Shown one piece after another: positions 41,451-50,630 of a stretch of DNA of 64,000 nucleotides. The notes under the pieces were generated by a model that worked only from the letters and a program-made list of their open reading frames with translations, ran no database searches and was not told where the DNA came from. The stretch comes from Cecembia lonarensis LW9 (GTDB taxonomy: Bacteria; Bacteroidota; Bacteroidia; Cytophagales; Cyclobacteriaceae), in assembly GCF_000298295.1 (NCBI RefSeq), contig NZ_AMGM01000013.1:16708-80707 (forward strand). The letters are read 5' to 3'. Within the stretch, counting starts at the first letter, position 1; each line of letters begins with the position of its first letter. The position numbers and the translations under genes were made by a program.

Positions 41451-43751
41451 TTATTTGATAATCACCAAACGTACAATGGAAAATTTTGCCCCATCCCTAA
41501 AATGTAAGAAATAAATGCCGTCATTAAACCCGCTCAATAAATCTCCCAAATTAGCTATCAATCCCTTTCCAATCATTATTCCCTTACTGGACCAGATTTC
41601 TAAGCTGGTGTTTCCAGGATCCCAATCTTTCGGTAATTGCACCTGAATCGGACCGGAGGAATAAGGGTTTGGCCAGACCTTTAACTGTTCCTCATGGGGT
41701 AGTTCCCAGCCTTGCAACCTGAACACCCTGCTTTTGGAGTTGCTGCCATTGTTATCCACTTGTTCGATTTGGAAATATATTTGGGCTGCATGCAGACTTT
41801 CTCGGTATTCAAATTGATAATGTTGAATCTCTTCGGTATCTCCTTGGGAAGGGATTTCAGCAATTATTTCAAATTCCAGTTCAGGTCCCTGGGAACGGTG
41901 AACGAAGAATTTTTGGTTGTCTTTCTCTGCTGCGGTGCTCCAGGTAATTTTGATATTCCCATTTTTCCACATGGCACTTTCTTCCAACCAGGTCACCGGC
42001 AAAACGGATAATTCCCGATAGCTTCCTACAGTGAAACTATTGTTATGTAAATCAGAGAAATTCAGGTTTCTTCTGGCCCAAAGCAGTGTGGGATCCAAAC
42101 CTGGTAAATGATCTCCCGGAGCAGCCAAACCATCACTGACAATTCTTAGGTCATCTACTTGATCGACGATTAGATTTTGTGCAGAAATCCGCATTTCCAA
42201 AGGCAAAGGGGCAGAAAGGTTGCTGAAGATTTCAAAGTAGCTCCGCAACTGGTAAAGTATGGGGGTGCCATCATGGTCATTGAAATCCGGATCCCAGTCT
42301 GCACCCGGGATTTCATGGAAACGGATCTGTAAATCGCCTCCCGGACTATTTCCAATCAACTGCAATTTCCTGATACCTCCCTGATAAAGGTCTTCAAAAG
42401 GGAAACTGGCATTGGTTGGGTCCAAGTCCATCGGCAAGCCAGCATAGTGCAAATTCCTTAAATTCAACCAAGCACCCCCTTCATACATCAACTCTCCCAT
42501 TCCGAACGTATTGATAAAAAGATCAAAGCCATCGAAATTGATTTGTCCCTCCCGCATATATAATGATCCACCAATTCGTAGGTCCGAATCCAAAATCACA
42601 GTTCCTGAGGGTTTGTTGATTTCTATCGTGGACACTGTTGTAGTCCAACCCAATAATTGCTGCAAACCCGTTCCATCAAACATAATGGTACTTGGGCCAT
42701 CTAGGATAGTGCCAGAATTCTCTTGAATGAGGTTGCCAGAAATGCGGATATTGGCCCGAAGCTGTTTTTCAGATGCTTCCCGAAAGCGGAGGTGATGGTA
42801 GGCTGTTGGGATTTCTGAGTTGCCAAAGGTCCGATGAATCATATTTTGGGTTCCATCTGTAGCCTCATAGCTGACCAATCCTTCCAAGATGACAGAAGCA
42901 GCATCCATTAATGGCTCATTGCCTCTCAAGACCAGTGTTCCTCCAGGTTTAAGATGGAATAGGGCTGCTGGGATGGTATTTGATCTTCTCAAAATGGATT
43001 CCAGAGGCGCCGTACAGTCCGAAATCAGTGTTGCACCCGGCTCAATAATCAAATCCCCATAAGGGCCAGTTCCGTTGAACAAAGCTTGGTTGTTAAAAGA
43101 AAAAGTCGAGCAGGCAGGAAGCCCCATGGTATTGACCGTTTGGATGACTGTTCCGGTTTGAATGATAAAAGCACTGGCCTTGAATGCGGAGTTGACTGTT
43201 AAAGTTTCTCCCGGAAGGGGGTCAAAGACCACTATATAGCGACTGTTGGTGGTATTGGCACTCCAAGATGCCCTGTCCACCACTGTCCTTGAATTCCCTT
43301 TGAAAACAATCCTTCCCGTTTCCGGATATATCCAGTCCCCCAAAGCGCTGCTAACCGTATTCAGGTGGAATATTCCCTCGATTTTTCTCATTGCTCTGAG
43401 TGCACCATATACATTAAGCTCAAAATTTTGTAAGTTCAGCTTTCTTCCGGGCTCTGCCGCACTGAAAAGATACAGGTGGTTGACCGCTTCAGGCCCTGTT
43501 AATCGTACCTCATTTCCCTGATCGATGAAGACATTGTTGTTTTGGGCAGGTTTTTGGGTTGCAGGAATCCAATTGGTGCCATCCCAAGTTTCCCAAATCC
43601 CAGGATTCTCAAAGTCTCCAGAGGCAATGCTCCTATAATCCCCGGCTTCCAAGGTTATCTGGGCCAAGACATGCCAAGAGAATATTCCTGCATTGCAATA
43701 AAAAAACGCAAGAATCCAGTAAATTCGTGCCGATCGAAATACGTTTAACAT
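41451..43751 (-). CDS. T9SS type A sorting domain-containing secreted protein
   Basis: This 766-residue surface or secreted protein begins with a signal peptide (about 1-31, ending HVLAQ). A long beta-rich body (about 35-600) resembles the repetitive right-handed helix of G8-like/adhesin proteins, with many short strands around GTVIL and LYMREG. A fibronectin-like stretch (about 590-680, PVTWLEESAMWKNGNIKITW) follows. The C-terminal domain (about 690-766) is a type IX secretion sorting domain with KVWPNPYSSGPIQVQL, GIYFLHF and a basic end. The ligand is unknown. This is good evidence for a Bacteroidota host. Confidence 0.85.
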   Translation of the reverse strand: MLNVFRSARIYWILAFFYCNAGIFSWHVLAQITLEAGDYRSIASGDFENPGIWETWDGTNWIPATQKPAQNNNVFIDQGNEVRLTGPEAVNHLYLFSAAEPGRKLNLQNFELNVYGALRAMRKIEGIFHLNTVSSALGDWIYPETGRIVFKGNSRTVVDRASWSANTTNSRYIVVFDPLPGETLTVNSAFKASAFIIQTGTVIQTVNTMGLPACSTFSFNNQALFNGTGPYGDLIIEPGATLISDCTAPLESILRRSNTIPAALFHLKPGGTLVLRGNEPLMDAASVILEGLVSYEATDGTQNMIHRTFGNSEIPTAYHHLRFREASEKQLRANIRISGNLIQENSGTILDGPSTIMFDGTGLQQLLGWTTTVSTIEINKPSGTVILDSDLRIGGSLYMREGQINFDGFDLFINTFGMGELMYEGGAWLNLRNLHYAGLPMDLDPTNASFPFEDLYQGGIRKLQLIGNSPGGDLQIRFHEIPGADWDPDFNDHDGTPILYQLRSYFEIFSNLSAPLPLEMRISAQNLIVDQVDDLRIVSDGLAAPGDHLPGLDPTLLWARRNLNFSDLHNNSFTVGSYRELSVLPVTWLEESAMWKNGNIKITWSTAAEKDNQKFFVHRSQGPELEFEIIAEIPSQGDTEEIQHYQFEYRESLHAAQIYFQIEQVDNNGSNSKSRVFRLQGWELPHEEQLKVWPNPYSSGPIQVQLPKDWDPGNTSLEIWSSKGIMIGKGLIANLGDLLSGFNDGIYFLHFRDGAKFSIVRLVIIK

Positions 43752-43813
43752 GGCTTTTCCTGTTTAAAAAGTATTTGACTGAAAAAGTAGCTTCGCTTTA
43801 TAAATTTAGTTTT

Positions 43814-45010
43814 ATGCGCTCCCTTTTGAAAAAACTACTCCTCATTTATCCGTTTATTTATCCGATTATTTTTACGTCATACGCGCAGGATTATCAAGTC
43901 AGTTTGCTGACATGTGATCCCGGAGAAGAGCTGTATTCGGCATTTGGGCATAGCGCCATCCGTGTTTTGGATAAAGAAAGTGGTCAGGACCTCGTTTTTA
44001 ACTATGGTACTTTTGACTTCAATACCCCCTTTTTCTATGTCAAGTTTACCCAGAGAACCTTGGATTATATGCTCTCTGTAAGCACCTATGACAGCTTTCT
44101 GTATTCCTATCATGCTGCGCAAAGAGGGGTAAGGGAACAGGTGCTCGATTTGAATCAATCTCAGGCCAGGGATTTGGTTCAGTTTCTGCAGATCAATTAT
44201 TTACCGGAAAACAGGTTTTATAGGTATGATTTCTTCTATGACAATTGCGCCACAAGGATTAGGGACGCTTTTGAACTGATATTGGGGAGAAACCTTGACT
44301 GGAATGAGCAAAGGGATTCGGAGCGCAAGACTTTCCGGAATTTGATTGACGAATATGTGTATCCTCTGCCTTGGGCAGATTTCGGGATTGACCTGGCGTT
44401 AGGAGCGGTGATTGACGTCAATGCCACAGAGCGAGAAAAACAGTTTTTACCTGATTATATGGAAGCCGCTTTTGCAAGGGCCAAAATTGTGGGGGATGGC
44501 CCGACCCGTCCATTGGTAAAATCTGATCATGTGGTTCTGGAATTTGAAGACCAAGAATACAATATGGATTTTTTCAATCCTTACATTGTATGGTGGCTAT
44601 TGGCCATTGGAGTAATGGTATTGACTTTTTTTGGTTCTAAAAAAGGAAGGTTGTATAAAGGATTTGATATTGCTTTCTTCAGTATTTTGGGGCTTTTGGG
44701 CATCCTGATAATTGGCCTATGGTTTTTCACTTTTCATCCTCAGACCAAGTACAACTGGAATATACTTTGGGCTTTCCCGGGACACTTGATTATGGCGATT
44801 GCCCTGCTGAGAAACTCAGTGAAGCCCTGGCTGAAGAAATATTTCCTAATTGCACTCATCATGGCCAATTTGGCTTTGTTGTGCTGGATTTTCGGTGTGC
44901 AATCTTTTCATCCCAGCATCATACCCTTATTGTTGGTCGTGATTTTGCGAAGCAATTTCCTTTACTACAATTGGGAGAAATTAGGCAGAATGTCTAAGAT
45001 AAATGTCTAG
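43814..45010 (+). CDS. Lnb N-terminal periplasmic domain (DUF4105) membrane protein
   Basis: This 398-residue protein has a signal peptide (1 to about 24, ending TSYAQ). The Lnb_N/DUF4105 domain shows LLTCDPGEELYSAFGHSAIR (catalytic-like Cys and His) and FFYDNCATRIRDAFE. Four to five C-terminal membrane helices follow (about 260-395). The domain resembles the NlpC/P60-type Cys-His fold. The family includes the Bacteroides lipoprotein N-acyltransferase Lnb, so lipoprotein maturation is a fair guess. ATG at 43814 starts the signal peptide; the frame is open upstream over the divergent gene. Confidence 0.88.
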   Translation: MRSLLKKLLLIYPFIYPIIFTSYAQDYQVSLLTCDPGEELYSAFGHSAIRVLDKESGQDLVFNYGTFDFNTPFFYVKFTQRTLDYMLSVSTYDSFLYSYHAAQRGVREQVLDLNQSQARDLVQFLQINYLPENRFYRYDFFYDNCATRIRDAFELILGRNLDWNEQRDSERKTFRNLIDEYVYPLPWADFGIDLALGAVIDVNATEREKQFLPDYMEAAFARAKIVGDGPTRPLVKSDHVVLEFEDQEYNMDFFNPYIVWWLLAIGVMVLTFFGSKKGRLYKGFDIAFFSILGLLGILIIGLWFFTFHPQTKYNWNILWAFPGHLIMAIALLRNSVKPWLKKYFLIALIMANLALLCWIFGVQSFHPSIIPLLLVVILRSNFLYYNWEKLGRMSKINV

Positions 45011-45066
45011 GAGCGCAAACTATTTGCCCCTTTTGTCTTGTTATACTCAGCTAAGACTTCATCAAT

Positions 45067-47106
45067 ATGGACTTCAAATTAGTATCAGAGTATCAGCCCA
45101 CAGGGGATCAACCCCAGGCCATCAGTCAATTGGTGGAAGGCGTGAATGAAGGTGACCCGGCACAGGTACTTTTGGGAGTTACAGGTTCTGGAAAGACTTT
45201 TACCATCGCTAATGTCATTCAGGAAGTTCAAAAACCCACACTGGTGCTTAGCCATAACAAGACCCTTGCAGCTCAGTTGTATGGGGAATTTAAACAGTTT
45301 TTCCCCGAAAACGCAGTGGAGTATTTTATCTCCTATTACGACTACTATCAGCCGGAGGCCTTTATTCCTACTTCTGGAACCTACATTGAAAAGGACCTCT
45401 CCATCAATGATGAAATCGAAAAACTCAGGCTAAGTGCTACTTCTGCCCTCTTGTCAGGAAGAAGAGATGTGATTGTGGTAGCCTCTGTTTCCTGTATATA
45501 TGGTATCGGTAACCCGGATGAATTTGGCAAAAATGTCATCCGTCTCCAGGAGGGAGACCGCATCCCAAGAAATCAGCTTTTATTTAAGTTGGTAGATATC
45601 CTGTACAGTAGGACCAATAATGAGTTGACCCATGGGACATTCCGCGTAAAGGGAGATACGGTGGATGTATTTGTGGCCTACGCTGATTTTGCCTTCAGGA
45701 TTTTTTTCTGGGGGGATGAGATAGAAGCCATTCAAAGAATAGATCCAGCCACTGGAAAAAAAATATCCGATGAAAGGATCATTTCCATCTTCCCGGCCAA
45801 TCTATTTGTTACCGGAAGGGATGTGATCGAAACGGCCATCCACGAAATCCAGGATGATTTGATGGCCCAGGTATCCTTCTTTGAAAAAGACATGAAGCTC
45901 ATAGAGGCCAAAAGGCTCAGGGAGCGGACAGAATTTGACCTGGAGATGATCAGGGAATTGGGTTATTGTTCCGGAGTAGAGAATTATTCCCGGTATTTTG
46001 ACAGGAGAAAGCCCGGCACCCGGCCTTTCTGTTTGCTGGATTATTTTCCTGACGATTATTTGATGGTGATTGATGAGAGTCACGTTACCTTACCACAGGT
46101 CAGGGGCATGTGGGGAGGAGATAGGGCCAGAAAGGTGAATCTGGTGGATTATGGTTTCCGTTTGCCCTCTGCTCTGGATAACAGGCCTTTGAATTTTGAT
46201 GAATTTGAAAGTCTGATCAATCAGGTGATCTATGTGAGTGCTACCCCTGCAGATTACGAGTTGAATAAGACGGAAGGTTTGGTGGTGGAGCAGATCATCC
46301 GGCCCACGGGCTTGTTGGATCCGATCATCGATGTAAGGCCCAGTGCCAATCAGATTGATGACCTTTTGGATGAAATTGACGAAACCATCAAATCCGGGGA
46401 TAGGGTATTAGTGACCACGTTGACCAAAAGAATGGCCGAAGAGCTTCAGAAATATCTGGAAAGAGCTGGTGTGAAAAGCAGGTATATCCACTCTGAAGTC
46501 AAGCCATTGGACCGTGTGGAAATATTGAGAGAGCTTAGGTTGGGGATTTTTGATGTTTTGGTTGGTGTAAACTTATTGAGAGAAGGCCTGGATTTGCCGG
46601 AGGTTTCTTTGGTAGCCATTCTGGATGCAGATAAGGAGGGGTTTTTAAGAAATGAAAAGAGTTTGGTACAGACTATAGGAAGGGCAGCAAGGAATGAAAA
46701 CGGTAAGGTGATTATGTATGCCGATAGGGTGACGGAATCCATGCGTATGGCCATAGATGAGACCAAAAGGAGAAGGGGCATACAGATGGCATACAATGAA
46801 GCACATGGAATCATTCCTACCACTGTCCGTAAATCTAAGGAAAAGATATTGGGTCAGACGAAAGTGGCCGATTCGAAGAAAAATGCCAAGGTGTACGAAG
46901 AGCCTAGCTTTAACGTTGAATCTACCATTGCTGCAGATCCTGTGGTGCAGTACCTCAGCAAGGATAAATTGGAAAAACTGATTACCCAAACGCAAAAGCA
47001 GATGGAAAAAGCAGCCAAGGAGCTGAATTTCATGGAAGCCGCAAGGCTAAGGGATGAATGGCAAGGATTGAAGAATAGGTTGGCTGAACTCAGTAGACTT
47101 TCGTAA
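45067..47106 (+). CDS. uvrB: Excinuclease ABC subunit B
   Basis: This 679-residue nucleotide-excision-repair helicase loads onto damage handed over by UvrA and recruits UvrC. It shows Walker A GVTGSGKT (37-44), the beta-hairpin region [20 protein letters not shown] that clamps the DNA strand, DESH in [11 protein letters not shown] and motif [11 protein letters not shown]. The C-terminal UVR domain (about 635-676, [18 protein letters not shown]) binds UvrC. Length and motifs are complete. The next gene starts nine bases later and may be co-transcribed. Confidence 0.98.
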   Translation: MDFKLVSEYQPTGDQPQAISQLVEGVNEGDPAQVLLGVTGSGKTFTIANVIQEVQKPTLVLSHNKTLAAQLYGEFKQFFPENAVEYFISYYDYYQPEAFIPTSGTYIEKDLSINDEIEKLRLSATSALLSGRRDVIVVASVSCIYGIGNPDEFGKNVIRLQEGDRIPRNQLLFKLVDILYSRTNNELTHGTFRVKGDTVDVFVAYADFAFRIFFWGDEIEAIQRIDPATGKKISDERIISIFPANLFVTGRDVIETAIHEIQDDLMAQVSFFEKDMKLIEAKRLRERTEFDLEMIRELGYCSGVENYSRYFDRRKPGTRPFCLLDYFPDDYLMVIDESHVTLPQVRGMWGGDRARKVNLVDYGFRLPSALDNRPLNFDEFESLINQVIYVSATPADYELNKTEGLVVEQIIRPTGLLDPIIDVRPSANQIDDLLDEIDETIKSGDRVLVTTLTKRMAEELQKYLERAGVKSRYIHSEVKPLDRVEILRELRLGIFDVLVGVNLLREGLDLPEVSLVAILDADKEGFLRNEKSLVQTIGRAARNENGKVIMYADRVTESMRMAIDETKRRRGIQMAYNEAHGIIPTTVRKSKEKILGQTKVADSKKNAKVYEEPSFNVESTIAADPVVQYLSKDKLEKLITQTQKQMEKAAKELNFMEAARLRDEWQGLKNRLAELSRLS

Positions 47107-47115
47107 AAGAAATTC

Positions 47116-47754
47116 ATGACACTTCAGGAAATACATAAAATTGCCCAGCAAGGGGAGGGTTTGAACACGGAGTTCAAAAAAAAGGCTGCTTTTCCTGAAA
47201 AAATTGTCAGGGAAATCATCGCTTTAGCCAATACCAATGGGGGACATTTATTAATTGGGGTGGATGATGATGGTACTGTCAGTGGACAGCGTTTTATCGA
47301 GGAGGAGGTATTTGTGATGCAGCGTGCCATTCAGGATATGATTTTCCCTTCTCTGAACTATGAAGTGGAGGTCGTCAAGCTGAATGCAAAAAAAGGTGTT
47401 GCCGTTTTTCGGATTCCTTATTCCCCTGAAAGACCCCACTATTTGTTGGAAAATAACCGAAGAAAGGCTTTTATAAGGGTAGCTGACAGGAGTATTCAGG
47501 CCAGTAAGGAGGTTTGGGAAATCATTAAACGAGGTAAAGCTGCGAAAGATGTAGGGTTTACTTATGGGGAAAAGGAAAATGTGCTGATGAAGGCCTTAGC
47601 GGAAAGAGGGCAAATTACCCTCAGGGAGTTCCAGCATCTGGCTAAATTGCCCCGATTCTTGGCCAGTAAAACTTTGGTGCGTTTGGTTTTGGCCAATGTC
47701 ATCCGCATTGTGCCTCAGGAAAAAGAGGATTATTATAAAGCCGTAGAGTCATAA
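47116..47754 (+). CDS. AlbA_2 (Schlafen-like) domain protein
   Basis: This 212-residue protein has an N-terminal AlbA_2 domain (about 10-125), recognised by GEGLNTEFKKK, VREIIALANTNGGHLLIGVDDDGTVSG, FRIPYSPERPHYL and AFIRVADRSIQAS. The C-terminal part (about 145-210) looks like a winged helix. The family binds nucleic acid and is often annotated as an ATP-binding or transcription-regulator-like protein. No enzymatic residues are obvious. It follows uvrB closely, and its end overlaps the convergent desulfhydrase gene by six bases. Confidence 0.9.
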   Translation: MTLQEIHKIAQQGEGLNTEFKKKAAFPEKIVREIIALANTNGGHLLIGVDDDGTVSGQRFIEEEVFVMQRAIQDMIFPSLNYEVEVVKLNAKKGVAVFRIPYSPERPHYLLENNRRKAFIRVADRSIQASKEVWEIIKRGKAAKDVGFTYGEKENVLMKALAERGQITLREFQHLAKLPRFLASKTLVRLVLANVIRIVPQEKEDYYKAVES

Positions 47755-48663
47755 GGGAAGAGCAAATCCAAACCTTTGGTTAAAACCGGCTATTCCTTGA
47801 AGTCCACCGGTATGGAGCAACAAAATTTTGGCTCCTTTTGGAAAATATTGTTTTTTGATCAAATTCAGGGTGCCATAAACCATTTTACCAGTGTATACCG
47901 GATCAAGTGGGATTTGAAATTCCTTGTAGAACCATCGGATGAAATCCAATAAATCTTGTGTATGCTTTCCATAACCCCCAAAATGATAATTGTCAAGGAT
48001 ATTTACTTTTCCCTGTGGAATAATTCCAAATTTTTGCAATCCATCGGCAATTTCCTGATGGATAAAGCTTCCTTTGAGGGAAGAAAAGCCCAGCAGTTCC
48101 TGATGATTTTCAAGGCTATTGGCTAAGCCAAGAAGCGTCCCACCCGTGCCTATAGCACTGCAAATATGGGTGTAGGCCTTATCTTCTGTAGTCAGGATTT
48201 CGGTAGTGCCTTTGATGGCCAATGCATTGGTTCCCCCCTCTGGGATAAGGTAAAAGTCACCAAATTGCTTTTTTAGGGTTTCTATGAAGGCGACTTCTGT
48301 CTTTTGTCTATAGGTTGTCCTATCCACATAGTGCAAAACCATTCCCTGTGCTTTGGCTGAAGCTAAAGTAGGGTTCAAAGGCAATGTTTCCTCTCCCCGG
48401 ATGATGCCTATTGACTTGAAACCTGCATATTTTGCAGCGGCAGCAGTGGAATAAATATGGTTGGAATATGCACCTCCAAAAGTCAATACCGTAGATTTAC
48501 CTTCAATTTGAGCATGCTTCAGGTTATATTTTAGCTTGAAAAATTTATTTCCGGAAGCTTTTGGGTGAATCTGATCCAACCGTTTGATAGACAATTGGAG
48601 GCCTTGATTTTCCCATAGTGGATGCTTCAGGTTTTCAGTCGCAATGGAATTAGGAATGAGCAT
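47749..48663 (-). CDS. PLP-dependent 1-aminocyclopropane-1-carboxylate deaminase/D-cysteine desulfhydrase family protein
   Basis: This 304-residue fold-type II PLP enzyme has the cofactor-lysine region SGNKFFKLKYNL, the phosphate-binding STVLTFGGAYSNH and AIGTGGTLLGL, and a late LLHTGGLQG. In Bacteroidota such proteins usually act as D-cysteine desulfhydrases rather than true ACC deaminases, giving pyruvate, ammonia and sulfide. The length (about 300 versus 330) is typical of the shorter subgroup. It is divergent from the rluA-type gene, with about 60 bases between starts. Confidence 0.93.
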   Translation of the reverse strand: MLIPNSIATENLKHPLWENQGLQLSIKRLDQIHPKASGNKFFKLKYNLKHAQIEGKSTVLTFGGAYSNHIYSTAAAAKYAGFKSIGIIRGEETLPLNPTLASAKAQGMVLHYVDRTTYRQKTEVAFIETLKKQFGDFYLIPEGGTNALAIKGTTEILTTEDKAYTHICSAIGTGGTLLGLANSLENHQELLGFSSLKGSFIHQEIADGLQKFGIIPQGKVNILDNYHFGGYGKHTQDLLDFIRWFYKEFQIPLDPVYTGKMVYGTLNLIKKQYFPKGAKILLLHTGGLQGIAGFNQRFGFALPL

Positions 48664-48723
48664 ATTGGAAGGTATTGTATCACAAATATCAAAAACTTTG
48701 GCAAATGCCCTTATTTTTGTGAG

Positions 48724-49767
48724 ATGACAAAGGACCTGGATAATGCAAATGGCGAAGAAGAAGAGGAGTTAGAACTCTTTGAGCATTTCAGTTTTGCAGT
48801 GGATAAAGGACAAACCCTGACGAGGATAGATAAATTTCTCACTGATAAAGTGGCCAATGCCACCCGCAATAAAGTCCAGCAAGCCATTGATGCGGGGAAT
48901 GTACTTGTTAATGGAAAACCTACCAAATCCAATTACAAAATTAAGCCTTTGGATGAAATAAAGGTCTTACTGGAAAAGCCTCCCAGAGATACTGAGGTAG
49001 TAGCCGAACCCATCCCGTTGGACATTGTGTATGAGGATGATCAGCTCTTGGTAGTGAACAAACCGGCAGGAATGGTGGTGCATCCAGCACATGGAAACTG
49101 GACCGGTACTTTGGTCAATGGACTGGTTTATTATTTTAACCAATTGCCTACTATGCCAGGCAATACAGGCCGGCCTGGGTTGGTACATAGGATTGATAAG
49201 GATACCTCCGGTCTGTTGGTCATTGCTAAATCCGAACAGGCAATGACCGATTTGGCGAATCAATTTTTCCACCATCAGATTGAAAGGACCTATCTTGCCT
49301 TGGTCTGGGGTGAACCAAAGGACGATATGGGGACCATTGTAGCTCATGTGGGAAGAAGTGCCAAAGATAGAAAGGTGATGGAGGCTTATCCTGATGGTTC
49401 ACAAGGCAAACATGCAGTAACCCATTGGAAAGTATTGAAAAGGTTACGTTATGTAAGTTTAATTCAGTGTAATCTTGAAACAGGTAGAACACATCAGATT
49501 AGAGCCCATATGAAGTTTTTGGGACATCCTCTTTTTAACGATGCCATGTACGGGGGAGATAAAATCCGAAAAGGAACCCAATTTTCGAAGTATAAAACCT
49601 TTGTTCAGCATTGCTTTGATTTAATACCCAGACAGGCATTACATGCCATGTCCTTGGGTTTCATCCATCCCCTCAGCAAACAAAAGTTATATTTTGAAGC
49701 TGCTCTTCCGGAGGATTTTGCAAGTGTGCTTCAGAGATGGGAGGATTATGTTGTATTTGAGAAATAA
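48724..49767 (+). CDS. RluA family pseudouridine synthase (RluD-like)
   Basis: This 348-residue enzyme converts uridine to pseudouridine in rRNA or tRNA. An S4 RNA-binding domain (about 30-92, TLTRIDKFLTDKV onward) precedes the catalytic domain. The HRIDKDTSG motif has catalytic D158, and ETGRTHQIRAHM follows. The two-domain layout fits RluD, which modifies helix 69 of 23S rRNA. The acidic NGEEEEELELFE N-terminus is typical of this phylum. ATG at 48724 is chosen; upstream in-frame codons run through the divergent gene's start. Confidence 0.95.
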   Translation: MTKDLDNANGEEEEELELFEHFSFAVDKGQTLTRIDKFLTDKVANATRNKVQQAIDAGNVLVNGKPTKSNYKIKPLDEIKVLLEKPPRDTEVVAEPIPLDIVYEDDQLLVVNKPAGMVVHPAHGNWTGTLVNGLVYYFNQLPTMPGNTGRPGLVHRIDKDTSGLLVIAKSEQAMTDLANQFFHHQIERTYLALVWGEPKDDMGTIVAHVGRSAKDRKVMEAYPDGSQGKHAVTHWKVLKRLRYVSLIQCNLETGRTHQIRAHMKFLGHPLFNDAMYGGDKIRKGTQFSKYKTFVQHCFDLIPRQALHAMSLGFIHPLSKQKLYFEAALPEDFASVLQRWEDYVVFEK

Positions 49768-49996
49768 GCTTTTCAATAAAGCCTTGTTTCCATAATTTTT
49801 AGGCTGAACTTATTAAAAAATTGCATTTTTTAAAGAATTTTGGGTGGAAACTGAATTTTGATTACCAAGTTTTCAAAATAGATGACTCCGCAATCGATTT
49901 ACGTTAGAAAAAGCAAAATTTATGCTTCAAAAAATAAATATAATGTAAATATTGCCTGCAATCTTTATCAAGTTTTTAATTATTCGCTTTTGGCTT

Positions 49997-50004
49997 TAAC
50001 TTTG
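49997..50004 (+). promoter_or_regulatory. -7 box TAACTTTG before the minimal tRNA-like RNA
   Basis: It is an exact match to the Bacteroidota -7 consensus TAnnTTTG. A T-rich gttttt stretch about 20 bases upstream could serve as the -33 element. Transcription should start near 50010. Confidence 0.5.
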
Positions 50005-50039
50005 TAGCAACAAATGAGTTATATCATTGAGTTAATTCA

Positions 50040-50098
50040 TGTGGGATTAAATTTTATGGTGGAGTAGAAGCTCCGAAGGTTCAAATCCTTCTCCTACA
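50040..50098 (+). ncRNA. Minimal tRNA-like RNA (acceptor + T arm only)
   Basis: Acceptor strands tgtggga (50040-50046) and tcctaca (50092-50098) pair over seven positions (one G-U). The T arm is perfect: gaagg-ttcaaat-ccttc (50075-50091). In place of the D and anticodon arms there are a 14-nt linker and a short hairpin ggag-tagaag-ctcc (50061-50074). The T arm and acceptor closely resemble those of 50350-50473. It could be a degenerate tRNA copy or a functional tRNA mimic. Own promoter and terminator argue for expression. Confidence 0.5.
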
Positions 50099-50130
50099 TC
50101 AGGTTATTTTGGGTTTATTGTTAATTGACT

Positions 50131-50163
50131 AAAGCTGTGAGATTTTGTTTCACAGCTTTTTTT
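50131..50163 (+). terminator. Terminator of the minimal tRNA-like unit
   Basis: Stem aaagctgtga (50131-50140) pairs with tcacagcttt (50150-50159) and is followed by a T run. Confidence 0.85.
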
Positions 50164-50313
50164 ATTGGGTAAAACCCATTGCGAAATTCTTAATGGGCAT
50201 TAAGAAATCGGTCAATGAATTATATGAAATTATATTGAAATGACTTTTTAATAAAAATAATGTAAAAAAACTCCATTTTAATTGAAATAATTTTAAAAAA
50301 TGATTCACTTGAT

Positions 50314-50321
50314 TAATTTTG
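50314..50321 (+). promoter_or_regulatory. -7 box TAATTTTG before the larger tRNA-like RNA
   Basis: It is an exact TAnnTTTG match, 28 bases before the acceptor stem of the larger tRNA-like RNA. No firm -33 element is claimed. Confidence 0.45.
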
Positions 50322-50349
50322 AGCTGTCTTTAAAGTGAAAGACACACAC

Positions 50350-50473
50350 TGTAGGATGTTGAAATTGGCAGACAAGCCCTCCTGTCTCGGGGGTGGGGAT
50401 ATTTGGATAAAGCGCACCAAGAGCTCTAGTGTTGCCTAACTGCCCCGTGGAGGTTCGAGTCCTTCTCCTACAG
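50350..50473 (+). tRNA. Type II tRNA-like RNA (Leu/Ser-like) with oversized variable region
   Basis: Acceptor tgtagga/tcctaca pairs perfectly. The D arm ttg-aaattggcaga-caa is Leu-like. The anticodon stem ccctc/ggggg encloses the loop ctgtctc, which would give anticodon GTC. The T arm is ggagg-ttcgagt-ccttc. The variable region is 55 nt (50394-50448), far beyond the usual type II limit, with a gggg/cccc base and further small stems. A tRNA-Leu body with an Asp-type anticodon is not expected, so this may be a pseudo-tRNA, a misread fold or a specialised tRNA-like RNA. A terminator follows. Confidence 0.5.
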
Positions 50474-50501
50474 CAAAAAATTTGTTTCAAAATAGTCCAT
50501 C

Positions 50502-50551
50502 AGACAAAAGTTTACGTTTATTAGATCAGATGTATGCTTTTGTCTTTTTTT
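50502..50551 (+). terminator. Terminator of the larger tRNA-like unit
   Basis: Stem agacaaaag (50502-50510) pairs with cttttgtct (50537-50545) and is followed by a T run. Confidence 0.75.
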
Positions 50552-50630
50552 ATGTTTAATAAATACAGCAGGACAAATACCCTTTTTCAATGTCAATTGT
50601 ATTACTTTTACTTACTGTATAGTTAATTGA

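Larger units (their letters stand above)
49768..50630. other. Long gap carrying two tRNA-like RNA genes
   Basis: There is no protein gene. Two promoter-RNA-terminator units are visible: a minimal tRNA-like RNA at 50040-50098 and a larger one at 50350-50473. Each has its own TAnnTTTG box and terminator. Confidence 0.6.

Noticed and set aside
50040..50473. tmRNA
   Set aside because: There is no tag-reading frame with resume codon, and the acceptor lacks the usual GGGG-type start.
50305..50490. 61-residue minus-strand frame
   Set aside because: It is antisense to the larger tRNA-like RNA and its promoter.
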